From Marifrigoribacter sp965178585 (GTDB taxonomy: Bacteria > Bacteroidota > Bacteroidia > Flavobacteriales > Flavobacteriaceae), in the NCBI GenBank assembly GCA_965178585.1, contig OZ238267.1, forward strand, positions 992,001 through 1,056,000: a DNA stretch of 64,000 nucleotides, given 5' to 3'. The notes beneath the pieces were generated by a model that saw nothing but the letters and a program-made list of their open reading frames with translations, was not told the origin of the DNA and ran no database searches. The position numbers were made by a program, and so were the translations under genes. Shown piece by piece: positions 24,945-34,700 of the stretch. The stretch's first letter is position 1; each line of letters starts with the position of its first letter.

Positions 24945-25499
24945 ATGTCTGAAGTTAAAAGTACAAAAAAGTGGTATGTAATTCGTTCTGTAAGCGGAAA
25001 GGAGAACAAGATAAAAGAATATATTGAGTCTGAGATTAATAGATTAAATCTTCAGGATCAAATAGAACAAATTTTGGTTCCTACTGAGAAAGTTATTCAG
25101 ATTCGTAATGGAAAAAAAATAAACAAGGAAAGAGTTTTTATTCCTGGTTATATTATGGTTCAAGCAGATTTAGTAGGAGAGATACCGCATATTATAAAAT
25201 CTGTAAATGGAGTTATTGGTTTCTTAGGGGAAGTAAAAGGAGGAGATCCTGTTCCACTTAGACAAGCAGAGGTAAATAGATTATTAGGTAAAGTAGATGA
25301 ATTGTCTGTAAAAGACGAAAATGTTAATATACCATACACAATAGGTGAAACTATTAAGGTAATTGACGGTCCTTTTAACGGATTTAATGGTACTGTTGAG
25401 AAAATATTTGAAGAAAAACGTAAGCTTGAAGTAATGGTTAAAATTTTCGGAAGAAAAACTCCATTAGAATTAAGTTTTATGCAAGTTGAAAAAGTTTAA
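24945..25499 (+). CDS. nusG: Transcription termination/antitermination factor NusG
   Basis: The 184-residue protein has the N-terminal NGN domain ('WYVIRSVSGKENKIKEYIESEI', 'VFIPGYIMVQADL', 'VNGVIGFLG') and a C-terminal KOW domain ('GETIKVIDGPFNGFNGTVEKI'), as in canonical NusG. It binds RNA polymerase and couples transcription to Rho or the ribosome. Its position between secE and rplK is the conserved bacterial one. Confidence 0.97.
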   Translation: MSEVKSTKKWYVIRSVSGKENKIKEYIESEINRLNLQDQIEQILVPTEKVIQIRNGKKINKERVFIPGYIMVQADLVGEIPHIIKSVNGVIGFLGEVKGGDPVPLRQAEVNRLLGKVDELSVKDENVNIPYTIGETIKVIDGPFNGFNGTVEKIFEEKRKLEVMVKIFGRKTPLELSFMQVEKV

Positions 25500-25512
25500 T
25501 TGTTACACGCTA

Positions 25513-25539
25513 TAAATTTTTTTCTTGGGCTTCCACTGA
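25513..25539 (+). promoter_or_regulatory. A/T-rich hairpin in the rplK leader
   Basis: The run TTTTTTTCTT is mirrored by AAGAAAAAA around the 12-base loop GGGCTTCCACTG in the 70-base gap between nusG and rplK. Autogenous control by L1 occurs in this leader in other bacteria; whether this hairpin is an L1 target here is not shown by the sequence. Confidence 0.25.
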
Positions 25540-25569
25540 AGAAAAAATTAAATTAATTAAAATTAGAAC

Positions 25570-26010
25570 ATGGCAAAAGAAGTAGATAAAGTAGTAAAGT
25601 TACAAGTTCGAGGTGGAGCTGCTAACCCATCACCACCAGTTGGACCCGCTTTAGGTGCTGCCGGTGTGAACATTATGGAGTTCTGTAAGCAATTTAATGC
25701 TAGAACTCAAGATAAGCAAGGTAAAGTGTTACCAGTTGCGATTACAGTTTATAAAGATAAATCTTTTGATTTCGTTATTAAAACTCCTCCAGCTGCAGTA
25801 CAAATCCTTGAAGCCGCCAAAATTAAAAAAGGTTCTGGCGAGCCACACGTAAAGAAAGTAGCAAAAATTACCTGGGATCAAGTAAGAGCAATTGCTGAGG
25901 ACAAAATGCCTGATTTAAATGCATTTAGCATTGAGTCTGCAATGAAGATGGTAGCTGGAACTGCAAGATCAATGGGAGTGAATGTAAAAGGTGGCAACGC
26001 CCCTTTATAA
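25570..26010 (+). CDS. rplK: 50S ribosomal protein L11
   Basis: The 146-residue protein matches L11 throughout: 'VKLQVRGGAANPSPPVGPALGAAGVNIMEFCKQFNA' in the N-terminal domain (thiostrepton-contact prolines) and 'MKMVAGTARSMGV' in the C-terminal rRNA-binding domain. It forms the GTPase-associated centre with L10 and L7/L12, which are encoded just downstream. The gap to rplA is 21 bases. Confidence 0.98.
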   Translation: MAKEVDKVVKLQVRGGAANPSPPVGPALGAAGVNIMEFCKQFNARTQDKQGKVLPVAITVYKDKSFDFVIKTPPAAVQILEAAKIKKGSGEPHVKKVAKITWDQVRAIAEDKMPDLNAFSIESAMKMVAGTARSMGVNVKGGNAPL

Positions 26011-26031
26011 TCCGAAAAAAGAATCTATAAA

Positions 26032-26727
26032 ATGGCAAGATTAACAAAAAAGCAAAAGGAAGCTCATGCGAAAGTTGAATCTGGAAGGGTTTATAATCTT
26101 TCTGATGCATCTGCTTTAGTAAAAGAAATCACCAACGTAAATTTTGATGCATCTGTAGATATTGCAGTGCGTCTTAACGTTGATCCGCGAAAAGCTAATC
26201 AAATGGTACGTGGCGTTGTTACCTTACCACACGGTACAGGTAAAGACGTTAAAGTATTAGCATTGGTTACTCCAGATAAAGAAGCAGAAGCTAAAGAAGC
26301 TGGAGCGGATTATGTTGGTTTAGATGAGTACCTCAATAAAATTAAAGGAGGATGGACAGATGTCGATGTTATTGTGACTATGCCAAGTGTAATGGGTAAA
26401 TTAGGACCTCTAGGACGTGTTTTAGGACCTCGTGGATTAATGCCTAACCCAAAAACTGGTACAGTAACAATGGATATCGCTAAAGCTGTTTCTGAAGTGA
26501 AAGCTGGTAAAATCGACTTTAAAGTTGAGAAAACTGGTATAGTTCACGCAGCAATAGGAAAATCATCTTTTAGTGCAGATAAAATTGAAGGAAACGCAAA
26601 AGAATTATTAACAACCCTTGTAAAATTGAAGCCTCAAACTTCTAAAGGAGTTTATATTAAAAGCATTTTTATGTCGAGTACTATGAGCCCAAGTATTGAG
26701 ATCGATTCAAAAAGATTTGCTGAGTAG
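26032..26727 (+). CDS. rplA: 50S ribosomal protein L1
   Basis: The 231-residue protein has the L1 features 'VDIAVRLNVDPRKANQMVRGVVTLPHGTGK', 'MPSVMGKLGPLGRVLGPRGLMPNPKTGTVT' and 'GIVHAAIGKSSF'. L1 forms the mobile stalk by the E site and in many bacteria represses its own operon. The rplJ start lies 15 bases after its stop. Confidence 0.98.
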   Translation: MARLTKKQKEAHAKVESGRVYNLSDASALVKEITNVNFDASVDIAVRLNVDPRKANQMVRGVVTLPHGTGKDVKVLALVTPDKEAEAKEAGADYVGLDEYLNKIKGGWTDVDVIVTMPSVMGKLGPLGRVLGPRGLMPNPKTGTVTMDIAKAVSEVKAGKIDFKVEKTGIVHAAIGKSSFSADKIEGNAKELLTTLVKLKPQTSKGVYIKSIFMSSTMSPSIEIDSKRFAE

Positions 26728-26742
26728 TAAAATTTAGAACTT

Positions 26743-27264
26743 ATGACAAGAGAAGAAAAATCACAAGTAATAGAAAATTTAACTGCACAGTTAGCCGGTA
26801 GCGAAACTATTTATTTAGCAGATATATCGGGTCTTAATGCAGGAGATACTAGTAACTTAAGAAGAGCTTGTTACAAAGCTGGAGTTAAGTTAGAAGTAGT
26901 TAAAAACACATTGCTTAAAAAGGCAATGGACAGTTCTGATAAGGATTTTGGTGAATTACCAGAAGTACTTAAAGGAAATACATCTATAATGACTGCTGAA
27001 GCAAGTAATGCGCCAGCTAAAGTAATAAAGGCTTTCAGAAAAAAATCTGATAAACCTGTACTTAAAGGTGCTTTCATTGAAGAGGCAATATATGTTGGAG
27101 ACAATCAATTAGACACTTTAGTTGATATTAAGTCGAAAGACGAACTTATTGGAGAAATTATTGGATTATTACAATCTCCAGCTAAGAACGTTATTTCTGC
27201 ACTTAAGTCAAGTGGAGGAACAATTGCAGGTATTGTTAAAACCTTATCTGAAAGAGAAGGATAA
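26743..27264 (+). CDS. rplJ: 50S ribosomal protein L10
   Basis: The 173-residue protein has the L10 N-terminal rRNA-binding domain ('SETIYLADISGLNAGDTSNLRRACYKAGVKLEVVKNTLLKKA') and a C-terminal helix that binds L7/L12 dimers ('IIGLLQSPAKNVISALKSSGGTIAGIVKTLSE'). Because only 15 bases separate it from rplA, there is no room for the long L10 leader seen in E. coli, so regulation must differ. Confidence 0.97.
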   Translation: MTREEKSQVIENLTAQLAGSETIYLADISGLNAGDTSNLRRACYKAGVKLEVVKNTLLKKAMDSSDKDFGELPEVLKGNTSIMTAEASNAPAKVIKAFRKKSDKPVLKGAFIEEAIYVGDNQLDTLVDIKSKDELIGEIIGLLQSPAKNVISALKSSGGTIAGIVKTLSEREG

Positions 27265-27320
27265 AAAATTAGCATCAATAAATTAAATTATAAAAATTAA
27301 ATTACTTAAAACGATAGAAA

Positions 27321-27698
27321 ATGGCAGATTTAAAAGATTTCGCAGAACAATTAGTTAACTTAACTGTAAAAGAAGTTAATGAGTTAGCTGGAATATTAAA
27401 AGAAGAATACGGTATAGAGCCTGCTGCAGCTGCAGTAGCTGTTGCTGCTGGTGGCGGTGCTGCTGGTGGAGACGCCGAAGAAGAAAAATCAGAATTCGAT
27501 GTAATTCTTACAGCTCCAGGTGGGTCTAAATTAGCAGTTGTAAAACTGGTAAAAGAACTTACTGGATTAGGTCTTAAAGACGCTAAGGGATTAGTTGATA
27601 ATGTTCCATCTCCAATTAAAGAAGGTGTAGCAAAAGATGAAGCTGAAGCTTTAAAAGCACAGTTAGAAGAAGCTGGAGCAGAGGTTGAGCTTAAGTAA
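27321..27698 (+). CDS. rplL: 50S ribosomal protein L7/L12
   Basis: The 125-residue protein has the N-terminal dimerisation helices ('DFAEQLVNLTVKEVNELAGILKEEYG'), an Ala/Gly hinge ('PAAAAVAVAAGGGAAGGDAEEEK') and the C-terminal factor-binding domain ('KLAVVKLVKELTGLGLKDAKGLVDNVP'). It recruits and stimulates the GTPase factors on the ribosome. A hairpin with no clear U-tract separates it from rpoB. Confidence 0.98.
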   Translation: MADLKDFAEQLVNLTVKEVNELAGILKEEYGIEPAAAAVAVAAGGGAAGGDAEEEKSEFDVILTAPGGSKLAVVKLVKELTGLGLKDAKGLVDNVPSPIKEGVAKDEAEALKAQLEEAGAEVELK

Positions 27699-27721
27699 GC
27701 TCCCAACGCACCAAACCTTAA

Positions 27722-27759
27722 GGTTTAGGTCTTTCCTATTGACGGAATAGACCTAAACC
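27722..27759 (+). terminator. Hairpin in the rplL-rpoB gap (attenuator or processing site)
   Basis: GGTTTAGGTCT-TTCC pairs with GGAATAGACCTAAACC (15 bp and one bulged A) around the loop TATTGAC. A weak ATTTTG follows. In other bacteria this gap holds a partial terminator and RNase III site that lower rpoBC expression relative to the ribosomal genes; the same job is inferred here. Confidence 0.5.
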
Positions 27760-27833
27760 ATTTTGCGTATATAATGGTTATGTCAAAATTTATACGCGCT
27801 CATTGTTTTATTATAATTAAAATTCGTCCATAG

Positions 27834-30800
27834 ATGTCAGCAACGCAAACTGAAAGATTGAATTTTTCCGAAGTAAAGAACAAACCTGCATATCCTGATT
27901 TTCTTGATATTCAGATTAAATCTTTTCAAGATTTCTTTCAATTGGAAACCAAATCCGATAGAAGAGAAACAGAAGGTCTTTATAAAACCTTTTTGGAAAA
28001 TTTCCCGATTACCGATACCAGAAATCAATTTGTATTAGAGTTTTTAGATTATTTTGTAGACCCTTCAAGATATTCCATTCAGGAATGTATTGAAAGAGGG
28101 TTAACCTACAGTGTACCTTTAAAAGCTCGTTTAAAATTATACTGTACTGATCCTGAGCATGAAGATTTTGAAACTATTGTTCAAGATGTTTATTTAGGAA
28201 CAATACCATATATGACTCCAAACGGTACGTTTGTAGTTAATGGTGCAGAACGTGTTGTTGTTTCACAATTACACCGTTCTCCTGGTGTATTCTTTGGACA
28301 ATCTTTCCACGCAAATGGAACAAAGCTTTATTCAGCCAGAGTAATTCCTTTTAAAGGTTCTTGGATTGAATTTGCTACCGATATAAATCAAGTGATGTAC
28401 GCTTATATCGATAGAAAGAAAAAATTACCAGTTACTACGCTTTTCCGTGCTATCGGATTTGAAAGAGATAAAGATATTCTTGAAATATTTGACTTAGCTG
28501 AAGAGGTTAAAGCATCAAAAACTGGACTTAAAAGATACTTAGGAAGAAAATTAGCTGCCCGTGTTTTAAAAACATGGCATGAGGATTTTGTTGATGAGGA
28601 TACTGGTGAGGTTGTTTCTATTGAAAGAAACGAAATTGTACTTGACCGTGATACAGTTCTTGAAAAAGAACATATCGAGGAAATCCTTGAATCTGGTTCA
28701 AAAACTATTCTTTTACATAAAGAAGATAATTTACAAGCAGATTATGCAATTATTCATAATACGCTTCAAAAAGATCCAACCAATTCTGAAAAAGAAGCGG
28801 TTGAACATATTTATAGACAATTACGTAATGCTGAGCCGCCAGATGAAGAAACTGCGCGAGGTATTATTAATAAATTATTCTTTAGTGACCAACGTTACAA
28901 CTTAGGAGATGTAGGTCGTTTTAGAATGAATAAAAAATTAGGTCTTGATATCCCAATGGATAAGTTAGTACTTACCAAAGAAGATATAATTACCATCATT
29001 AAAATTTTAATTGAATTAATTAATTCAAAAGCTGAAATTGATGATATTGATCACTTATCAAACCGTCGTGTACGTACAGTAGGTGAGCAATTGTCTACTC
29101 AGTTTGGTGTTGGTTTGGCTCGTATGGCTCGTACTATTAGAGAGCGTATGAACGTAAGAGATAATGAGGTATTTACTCCTATAGATTTGATTAACGCTAA
29201 GACCTTGTCTTCAGTAATTAATTCATTTTTTGGAACGAACCAATTATCTCAGTTTATGGATCAAACCAATCCAATTGCTGAAATAACACATAAACGTAGA
29301 TTATCAGCTTTAGGACCTGGAGGACTTTCTAGAGAAAGAGCAGGTTTTGAAGTTCGTGATGTTCACTTTACTCACTACGGAAGACTTTGTCCAATTGAAA
29401 CTCCTGAGGGACCAAACATTGGATTAATATCTTCACTTTCTGTTTATGCAAAAGTTAATTATTTAGGTTTCTTAGAAACTCCTTATCGTAAAGTAGTAAA
29501 CGGAGTTATCGATTTAGAAAGCGAACCAATTTATCTTTCTGCTGAAGAAGAAGAAGAAAAATTAATAGCTCAAGCACATATTGATATTTTAGAAGATGGT
29601 ACCATAAATTCTGAAAAGGTAATTGCTCGTATGGAGGGTGATTTTCCTGTTGTAGAGTCTAAGGATATACATTATACAGATGTTGCACCAAACCAAATAT
29701 CATCTATATCTGCTTCACTAATTCCATTTTTGGAGCATGATGATGCAAATCGTGCTTTGATGGGATCTAATATGATGCGTCAAGCAGTACCTTTAATGAG
29801 AGCTGAATCTCCAATAGTTGGTACCGGTTTAGAACGTCAAGTAGCTTCAGATTCACGTGTGTTAATAAACGCTGAAGGTGCTGGGGTTATAGAGTATGTT
29901 GATTCAAATGAAATTACTATTAAGTACGACCGTACAAGCGATGAGCAGTTAGTAAGTTTTGATGGTGATTCAAAAACTTATAAATTAATTAAGTTTAGAA
30001 AAACAAATCAAAGTACTTCAATTAACTTAAAGCCAATTGTTAAAAAAGGTGATAGAGTTGAAAAAGGACAAGTATTATGTCAAGGATATGCAACCGAAGC
30101 TGGTGAATTAGCTTTAGGTAGAAATATGAAAGTAGCCTTTATGCCTTGGAAAGGGTATAATTTTGAGGATGCAATTGTAATTTCTGAAAAAGTAGTTCGT
30201 GACGATATATTTACTTCTATACATATAGATGAATATTCATTACAAGTTAGAGATACTAAATTAGGTAATGAAGAACTTACTAATGACATCCCTAATGTTT
30301 CTGAAGAGGCTACTAAAGACCTTGATGAACATGGTATGATTCGTATTGGAGCTGAAGTAAAACCGGGAGATATATTAATAGGTAAGATTACTCCTAAAGG
30401 AGAAAGTGATCCTACTCCTGAAGAAAAATTACTTCGTGCTATATTTGGTGACAAAGCCGGTGATGTAAAAGATGCTTCATTAAAAGCTTCTCCTTCGTTA
30501 CATGGTGTTGTTATTAACAAAAAATTATTTGAACGTTCAATTAAAGATAAACGTAAGAGAGCTCAGAATAAAGAAGAAATTGCTTTACTAGAGGACGAAT
30601 TTGATAAAAAATTCGATGATCTTAGAGATATTCTTATTGAAAAGTTATTTACCATTATTTCTGGTAAAACTGCACAAGGTGTAATTAATGATCTTGGTGA
30701 AGTTGTATTCCATAAAGGTAAAAAGTATACTTTAAAAATGTTAAATGAAATAGATGACTATACACATTTAACTGGAGGTACTTGGACAACTTCATCTGAT

Positions 30801-31646
30801 ACTAATGAGTTAGTAGAAGATTTAATGCACAACTATAAGATTAAAGAAAACGATTTACAAGGTAATCTTCGTCGTGAGAAATTTGCTATTTCTGTTGGAG
30901 ATGAATTACCATCTGGAATTTTAAAGCTTGCTAAAGTATATGTTGCTAAAAAACGTAAACTTAAAGTTGGTGATAAAATGGCGGGTCGTCATGGTAATAA
31001 AGGTATTGTAGCACGTATTGTTCGTGAAGAAGATATGCCTTTTTTAGAAGACGGAACACCAGTAGATATTGTTTTAAATCCATTAGGAGTACCTTCTCGT
31101 ATGAATATTGGTCAAATTTATGAGACAGTTCTTGGTTGGGCTGGTCAAAAATTAGGGCAGAAGTATGCAACACCAATTTTTGATGGTGCTACCATAGATG
31201 AAATAACAGCTTTAACAGATAAAGCAGGTGTTCCAGAATTTGGTCATACTTATTTATATGATGGAGGAACAGGAGAACGTTTCGATCAAAAAGCAACCGT
31301 TGGAGTTATTTATATGATTAAGTTAGGTCATATGATTGACGATAAAATGCACGCACGTTCTATTGGACCTTACTCATTAATAACACAACAACCTCTTGGT
31401 GGTAAAGCACAATTTGGTGGTCAACGTTTTGGTGAGATGGAAGTTTGGGCATTAGAAGCTTATGGTGCTTCTAGTACTCTTAGAGAAATATTGACAGTAA
31501 AATCTGATGATGTTGTTGGTAGAGCTAAAACTTACGAGGCAATCGTAAAAGGTGAAGCAATGCCAGAACCAGGACTACCTGAATCTTTTAACGTGTTAAT
31601 GCACGAATTAAAAGGTCTAGGACTTGATATTAGATTAGAGGAATAA
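27834..31646 (+). CDS. rpoB: DNA-directed RNA polymerase subunit beta
   Basis: The 1270-residue protein is a full RpoB of Bacteroidota length. It shows 'VNGAERVVVSQLHRSPGVFF', the rifampicin-pocket region 'FFGTNQLSQFMDQTNPIAEITHKRRLSALGPGGLSRERAGF' (wild-type-looking D, H and S at the usual resistance positions), 'PIETPEGPNIGLI', 'KGYNFEDAIVIS', 'KLKVGDKMAGRHGNKGIVARI' and the C-terminal 'QPLGGKAQFGGQRFGEMEVWALEAYGA'. It forms the catalytic centre with RpoC, encoded 97 bases downstream. Confidence 0.99.
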   Translation: MSATQTERLNFSEVKNKPAYPDFLDIQIKSFQDFFQLETKSDRRETEGLYKTFLENFPITDTRNQFVLEFLDYFVDPSRYSIQECIERGLTYSVPLKARLKLYCTDPEHEDFETIVQDVYLGTIPYMTPNGTFVVNGAERVVVSQLHRSPGVFFGQSFHANGTKLYSARVIPFKGSWIEFATDINQVMYAYIDRKKKLPVTTLFRAIGFERDKDILEIFDLAEEVKASKTGLKRYLGRKLAARVLKTWHEDFVDEDTGEVVSIERNEIVLDRDTVLEKEHIEEILESGSKTILLHKEDNLQADYAIIHNTLQKDPTNSEKEAVEHIYRQLRNAEPPDEETARGIINKLFFSDQRYNLGDVGRFRMNKKLGLDIPMDKLVLTKEDIITIIKILIELINSKAEIDDIDHLSNRRVRTVGEQLSTQFGVGLARMARTIRERMNVRDNEVFTPIDLINAKTLSSVINSFFGTNQLSQFMDQTNPIAEITHKRRLSALGPGGLSRERAGFEVRDVHFTHYGRLCPIETPEGPNIGLISSLSVYAKVNYLGFLETPYRKVVNGVIDLESEPIYLSAEEEEEKLIAQAHIDILEDGTINSEKVIARMEGDFPVVESKDIHYTDVAPNQISSISASLIPFLEHDDANRALMGSNMMRQAVPLMRAESPIVGTGLERQVASDSRVLINAEGAGVIEYVDSNEITIKYDRTSDEQLVSFDGDSKTYKLIKFRKTNQSTSINLKPIVKKGDRVEKGQVLCQGYATEAGELALGRNMKVAFMPWKGYNFEDAIVISEKVVRDDIFTSIHIDEYSLQVRDTKLGNEELTNDIPNVSEEATKDLDEHGMIRIGAEVKPGDILIGKITPKGESDPTPEEKLLRAIFGDKAGDVKDASLKASPSLHGVVINKKLFERSIKDKRKRAQNKEEIALLEDEFDKKFDDLRDILIEKLFTIISGKTAQGVINDLGEVVFHKGKKYTLKMLNEIDDYTHLTGGTWTTSSDTNELVEDLMHNYKIKENDLQGNLRREKFAISVGDELPSGILKLAKVYVAKKRKLKVGDKMAGRHGNKGIVARIVREEDMPFLEDGTPVDIVLNPLGVPSRMNIGQIYETVLGWAGQKLGQKYATPIFDGATIDEITALTDKAGVPEFGHTYLYDGGTGERFDQKATVGVIYMIKLGHMIDDKMHARSIGPYSLITQQPLGGKAQFGGQRFGEMEVWALEAYGASSTLREILTVKSDDVVGRAKTYEAIVKGEAMPEPGLPESFNVLMHELKGLGLDIRLEE

Positions 31647-31650
31647 TTTT

Positions 31651-31690
31651 ATCCCCGCGTAAGCGGGGATTATAAAGTCATTAAAGACTT
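31651..31690 (+). other. Paired hairpins in the rpoB-rpoC gap
   Basis: ATCCCCGC / GCGGGGAT with a GTAA tetraloop (31651-31670), followed by AAGTC / GACTT (31675-31690), lies between the rpoB stop and the rpoC start. The GC-rich first stem stands out in an AT-rich genome. There is no U-tract, so an RNA stability or processing role is more likely than termination. Confidence 0.5.
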
Positions 31691-31743
31691 GCTGAAGCTT
31701 AAAAAACTTCAATCTTAATTTACAAAGCATAGTACATAGCATT

Positions 31744-34700
31744 ATGGCAAGAAATAAAGAAATAGTAGCAAAGAAATTTAATAAAATTTCAATCGGGTTT
31801 TCTTCACCAGAAGCGATTTTAGCTGAATCTCGCGGGGAAGTATTAAAGCCTGAAACAATTAACTACCGTACTCATAAACCAGAACGTGATGGTTTATTTT
31901 GTGAACGTATATTCGGACCTATTAAGGATTACGAATGTGCCTGTGGAAAATATAAAAGAATACGTTACAAAGGAATCGTATGTGACCGTTGTGGTGTAGA
32001 AGTAACTGAAAAGAAAGTACGTCGTGATAGAGTAGGGCACATTAATTTAGTGGTTCCTGTTGCTCACATTTGGTACTTCCGTTCGTTACCTAATAAAATA
32101 GGATACCTTCTTGGACTTCCATCTAAGAAGTTAAATATGATTATTTATTATGAGCGTTATGTGGTTATTCAACCAGGTAATGCCATGAATGAGGAAGGAG
32201 AGCCAGTTCAAAAAATGGATTTCCTAACTGAAGAAGAATACTTAAACATATTAGAAGCACTTCCTCAAGAAAACCAATATTTAGATGATGAAGATCCAGA
32301 GAAATTCATCGCTAAAATGGGAGCTGAATGTTTAATCGATTTATTAAGAAGAATCAATTTAGATGAATTATCTTTTGAATTGCGTCACAAAGCAAATAAT
32401 GAAACTTCTAAACAACGTAAAACAGAAGCGTTAAAACGTTTACAAGTTGTAGAAGCACTTCGTGAATCAAATAAAAATAGAGAGAACAAACCAGAATGGA
32501 TGATTATGAAAGTGGTGCCAATTATACCACCAGAATTACGTCCTTTAGTTCCTCTTGATGGTGGTCGTTTTGCAACATCAGATTTAAATGACCTTTACCG
32601 AAGAGTAATAATTAGAAATAATCGTTTAAAGCGATTAATGGAAATAAAAGCTCCTGAAGTAATTTTGCGTAATGAGAAGCGTATGCTTCAAGAATCGGTA
32701 GATTCATTATTTGATAATACACGTAAATCTTCAGCAGTAAAAACAGATTCTAACCGTCCTTTAAAATCTTTATCAGATTCATTAAAAGGTAAACAAGGTC
32801 GTTTCCGTCAGAACTTACTTGGTAAGCGTGTGGATTATTCAGCACGTTCGGTAATTGTTGTTGGACCAGAATTAAAGCTTTCAGAATGTGGTATTCCTAA
32901 AGGAATGGCATCAGAGCTTTACAAGCCTTTTATAATTAGAAAACTAATTGAAAGAGGAATTGTAAAGACTGTAAAATCTGCTAAGAAAATTATAGATAAA
33001 AAGGAACCAGTTGTATGGGATATTTTAGAGAATGTTTTAAAAGGACATCCTGTATTATTAAACCGTGCTCCTACGTTACACCGTTTAGGTATACAAGCAT
33101 TTCAACCTAAATTAATTGAAGGAAAAGCAATTCAATTGCACCCATTAGCTTGTACTGCATTTAATGCCGATTTTGATGGTGATCAAATGGCGGTTCACTT
33201 GCCACTTGGACCAGAAGCTATTTTGGAAGCTCAACTTTTAATGTTAGGTTCTCACAATATTTTAAATCCTGCAAATGGGTCACCAGTTGTGGTACCATCT
33301 CAGGATATGGTTTTAGGTCTTTACTATATGACCAAACTTAAAAAATCTACAAAAGAGTATAAAGTTAGAGGTGAAGGAATTACTTTCTATTCTGCAGAAG
33401 AAGTTATTATAGCTTATAATGAGAATAGAGTAGAGCTAAATGCAGAGATTAAAATTAGAACTAAAGATTTTAATGAAGAAGGAGAACTTGTTTATCAAAT
33501 AATTACAACTACTGTTGGTAGAGTAATATTTAATGAAAATGTTCCAGAAGAGGCAGGTTATATAAACGAAGTATTAACTAAGAAAACATTACGAGATATT
33601 ATTGGAGATGTACTTAGAGTAACTTCTGTTCCAGTTACAGCTGATTTCTTAGATGAAATTAAAACATTAGGATATAAGTTTGCTTTTGAGGGTGGTTTGT
33701 CGTTTAGTTTAGGTGATATTATTATTCCACCAGAAAAAGTTGGAATGATCGAAAAAGCTAATAGTCAAGTAGATGGTATTATAGGAAACTATAATATGGG
33801 GCTAATTACTAACAATGAAAGATACAATCAAGTAATTGATATCTGGACAGCTACCAATGCAGAACTAACTGAATTGTCGATGAAACGTATACGTGAAGAC
33901 AAGCAAGGTTTCAACTCTGTGTATATGATGCTTGATTCTGGTGCAAGGGGTTCTAAGGAGCAAATTCGTCAGTTAACAGGTATGCGTGGATTAATGGCGA
34001 AGCCTAAAAAATCTACATCTGGTGGTGGTGAAATTATTGAGAATCCAATTCTTTCTAACTTTAAAGAAGGATTATCAATTCTTGAATACTTTATCTCTAC
34101 TCACGGTGCACGTAAAGGACTTGCAGATACCGCATTAAAAACAGCCGATGCAGGATACTTAACACGTAGATTAGTGGATGTTTCACAAGATGTAATTGTT
34201 AATATAGATGATTGTGGTACATTAAGAGGTATTGATGTTTCTCCATTAAAGAAAAACGAAGAAGTTGTTGAAACTTTAGCTGAAAGAATTGTAGGTCGTA
34301 CATCATTGCACGATGTTTACAATCCATTAACTGAAGAATTGTTTGTAGCATCTGGAGATCAAATTACCAATGCAATAGCTGCTAAAATTGAAGCGTCACC
34401 ATTAGATTCTGTAGAAGTACGTTCTGCATTAACTTGTGAGGCTAGAAAAGGAATTTGTGCAACTTGTTATGGTAGAAATTTAGCTACTAACAAAATGGTG
34501 CAAATGGGTGAAGCTGTTGGTGTAGTTGCTGCGCAATCAATTGGAGAGCCAGGAACTCAGTTAACACTTCGTACATTCCACGTAGGTGGTGTGGCAGGTA
34601 ACATTTCTGAAGAAAACAAATTAACGGTTAAGTTTGATGGAATTGCTGAAATTGAAGATCTTAAAACTGTAAAAAGTAAGGATAAAGAAGGTAATGAAGT

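Noticed and set aside
27302..27706. Minus-strand frame opposite rplL
   Set aside because: Complement of the Ala/Gly-rich rplL hinge; no start context or family.
27770..27800. A sigma70-type TATAAT before rpoB
   Set aside because: TATATAATGG near 27770 looks like a -10 box, but this phylum uses TAnnTTTG and no spaced -35 is convincing; A/T-rich chance match.
28579..28905. A 108-codon frame inside rpoB
   Set aside because: Same strand but different frame within a complete, well conserved rpoB.
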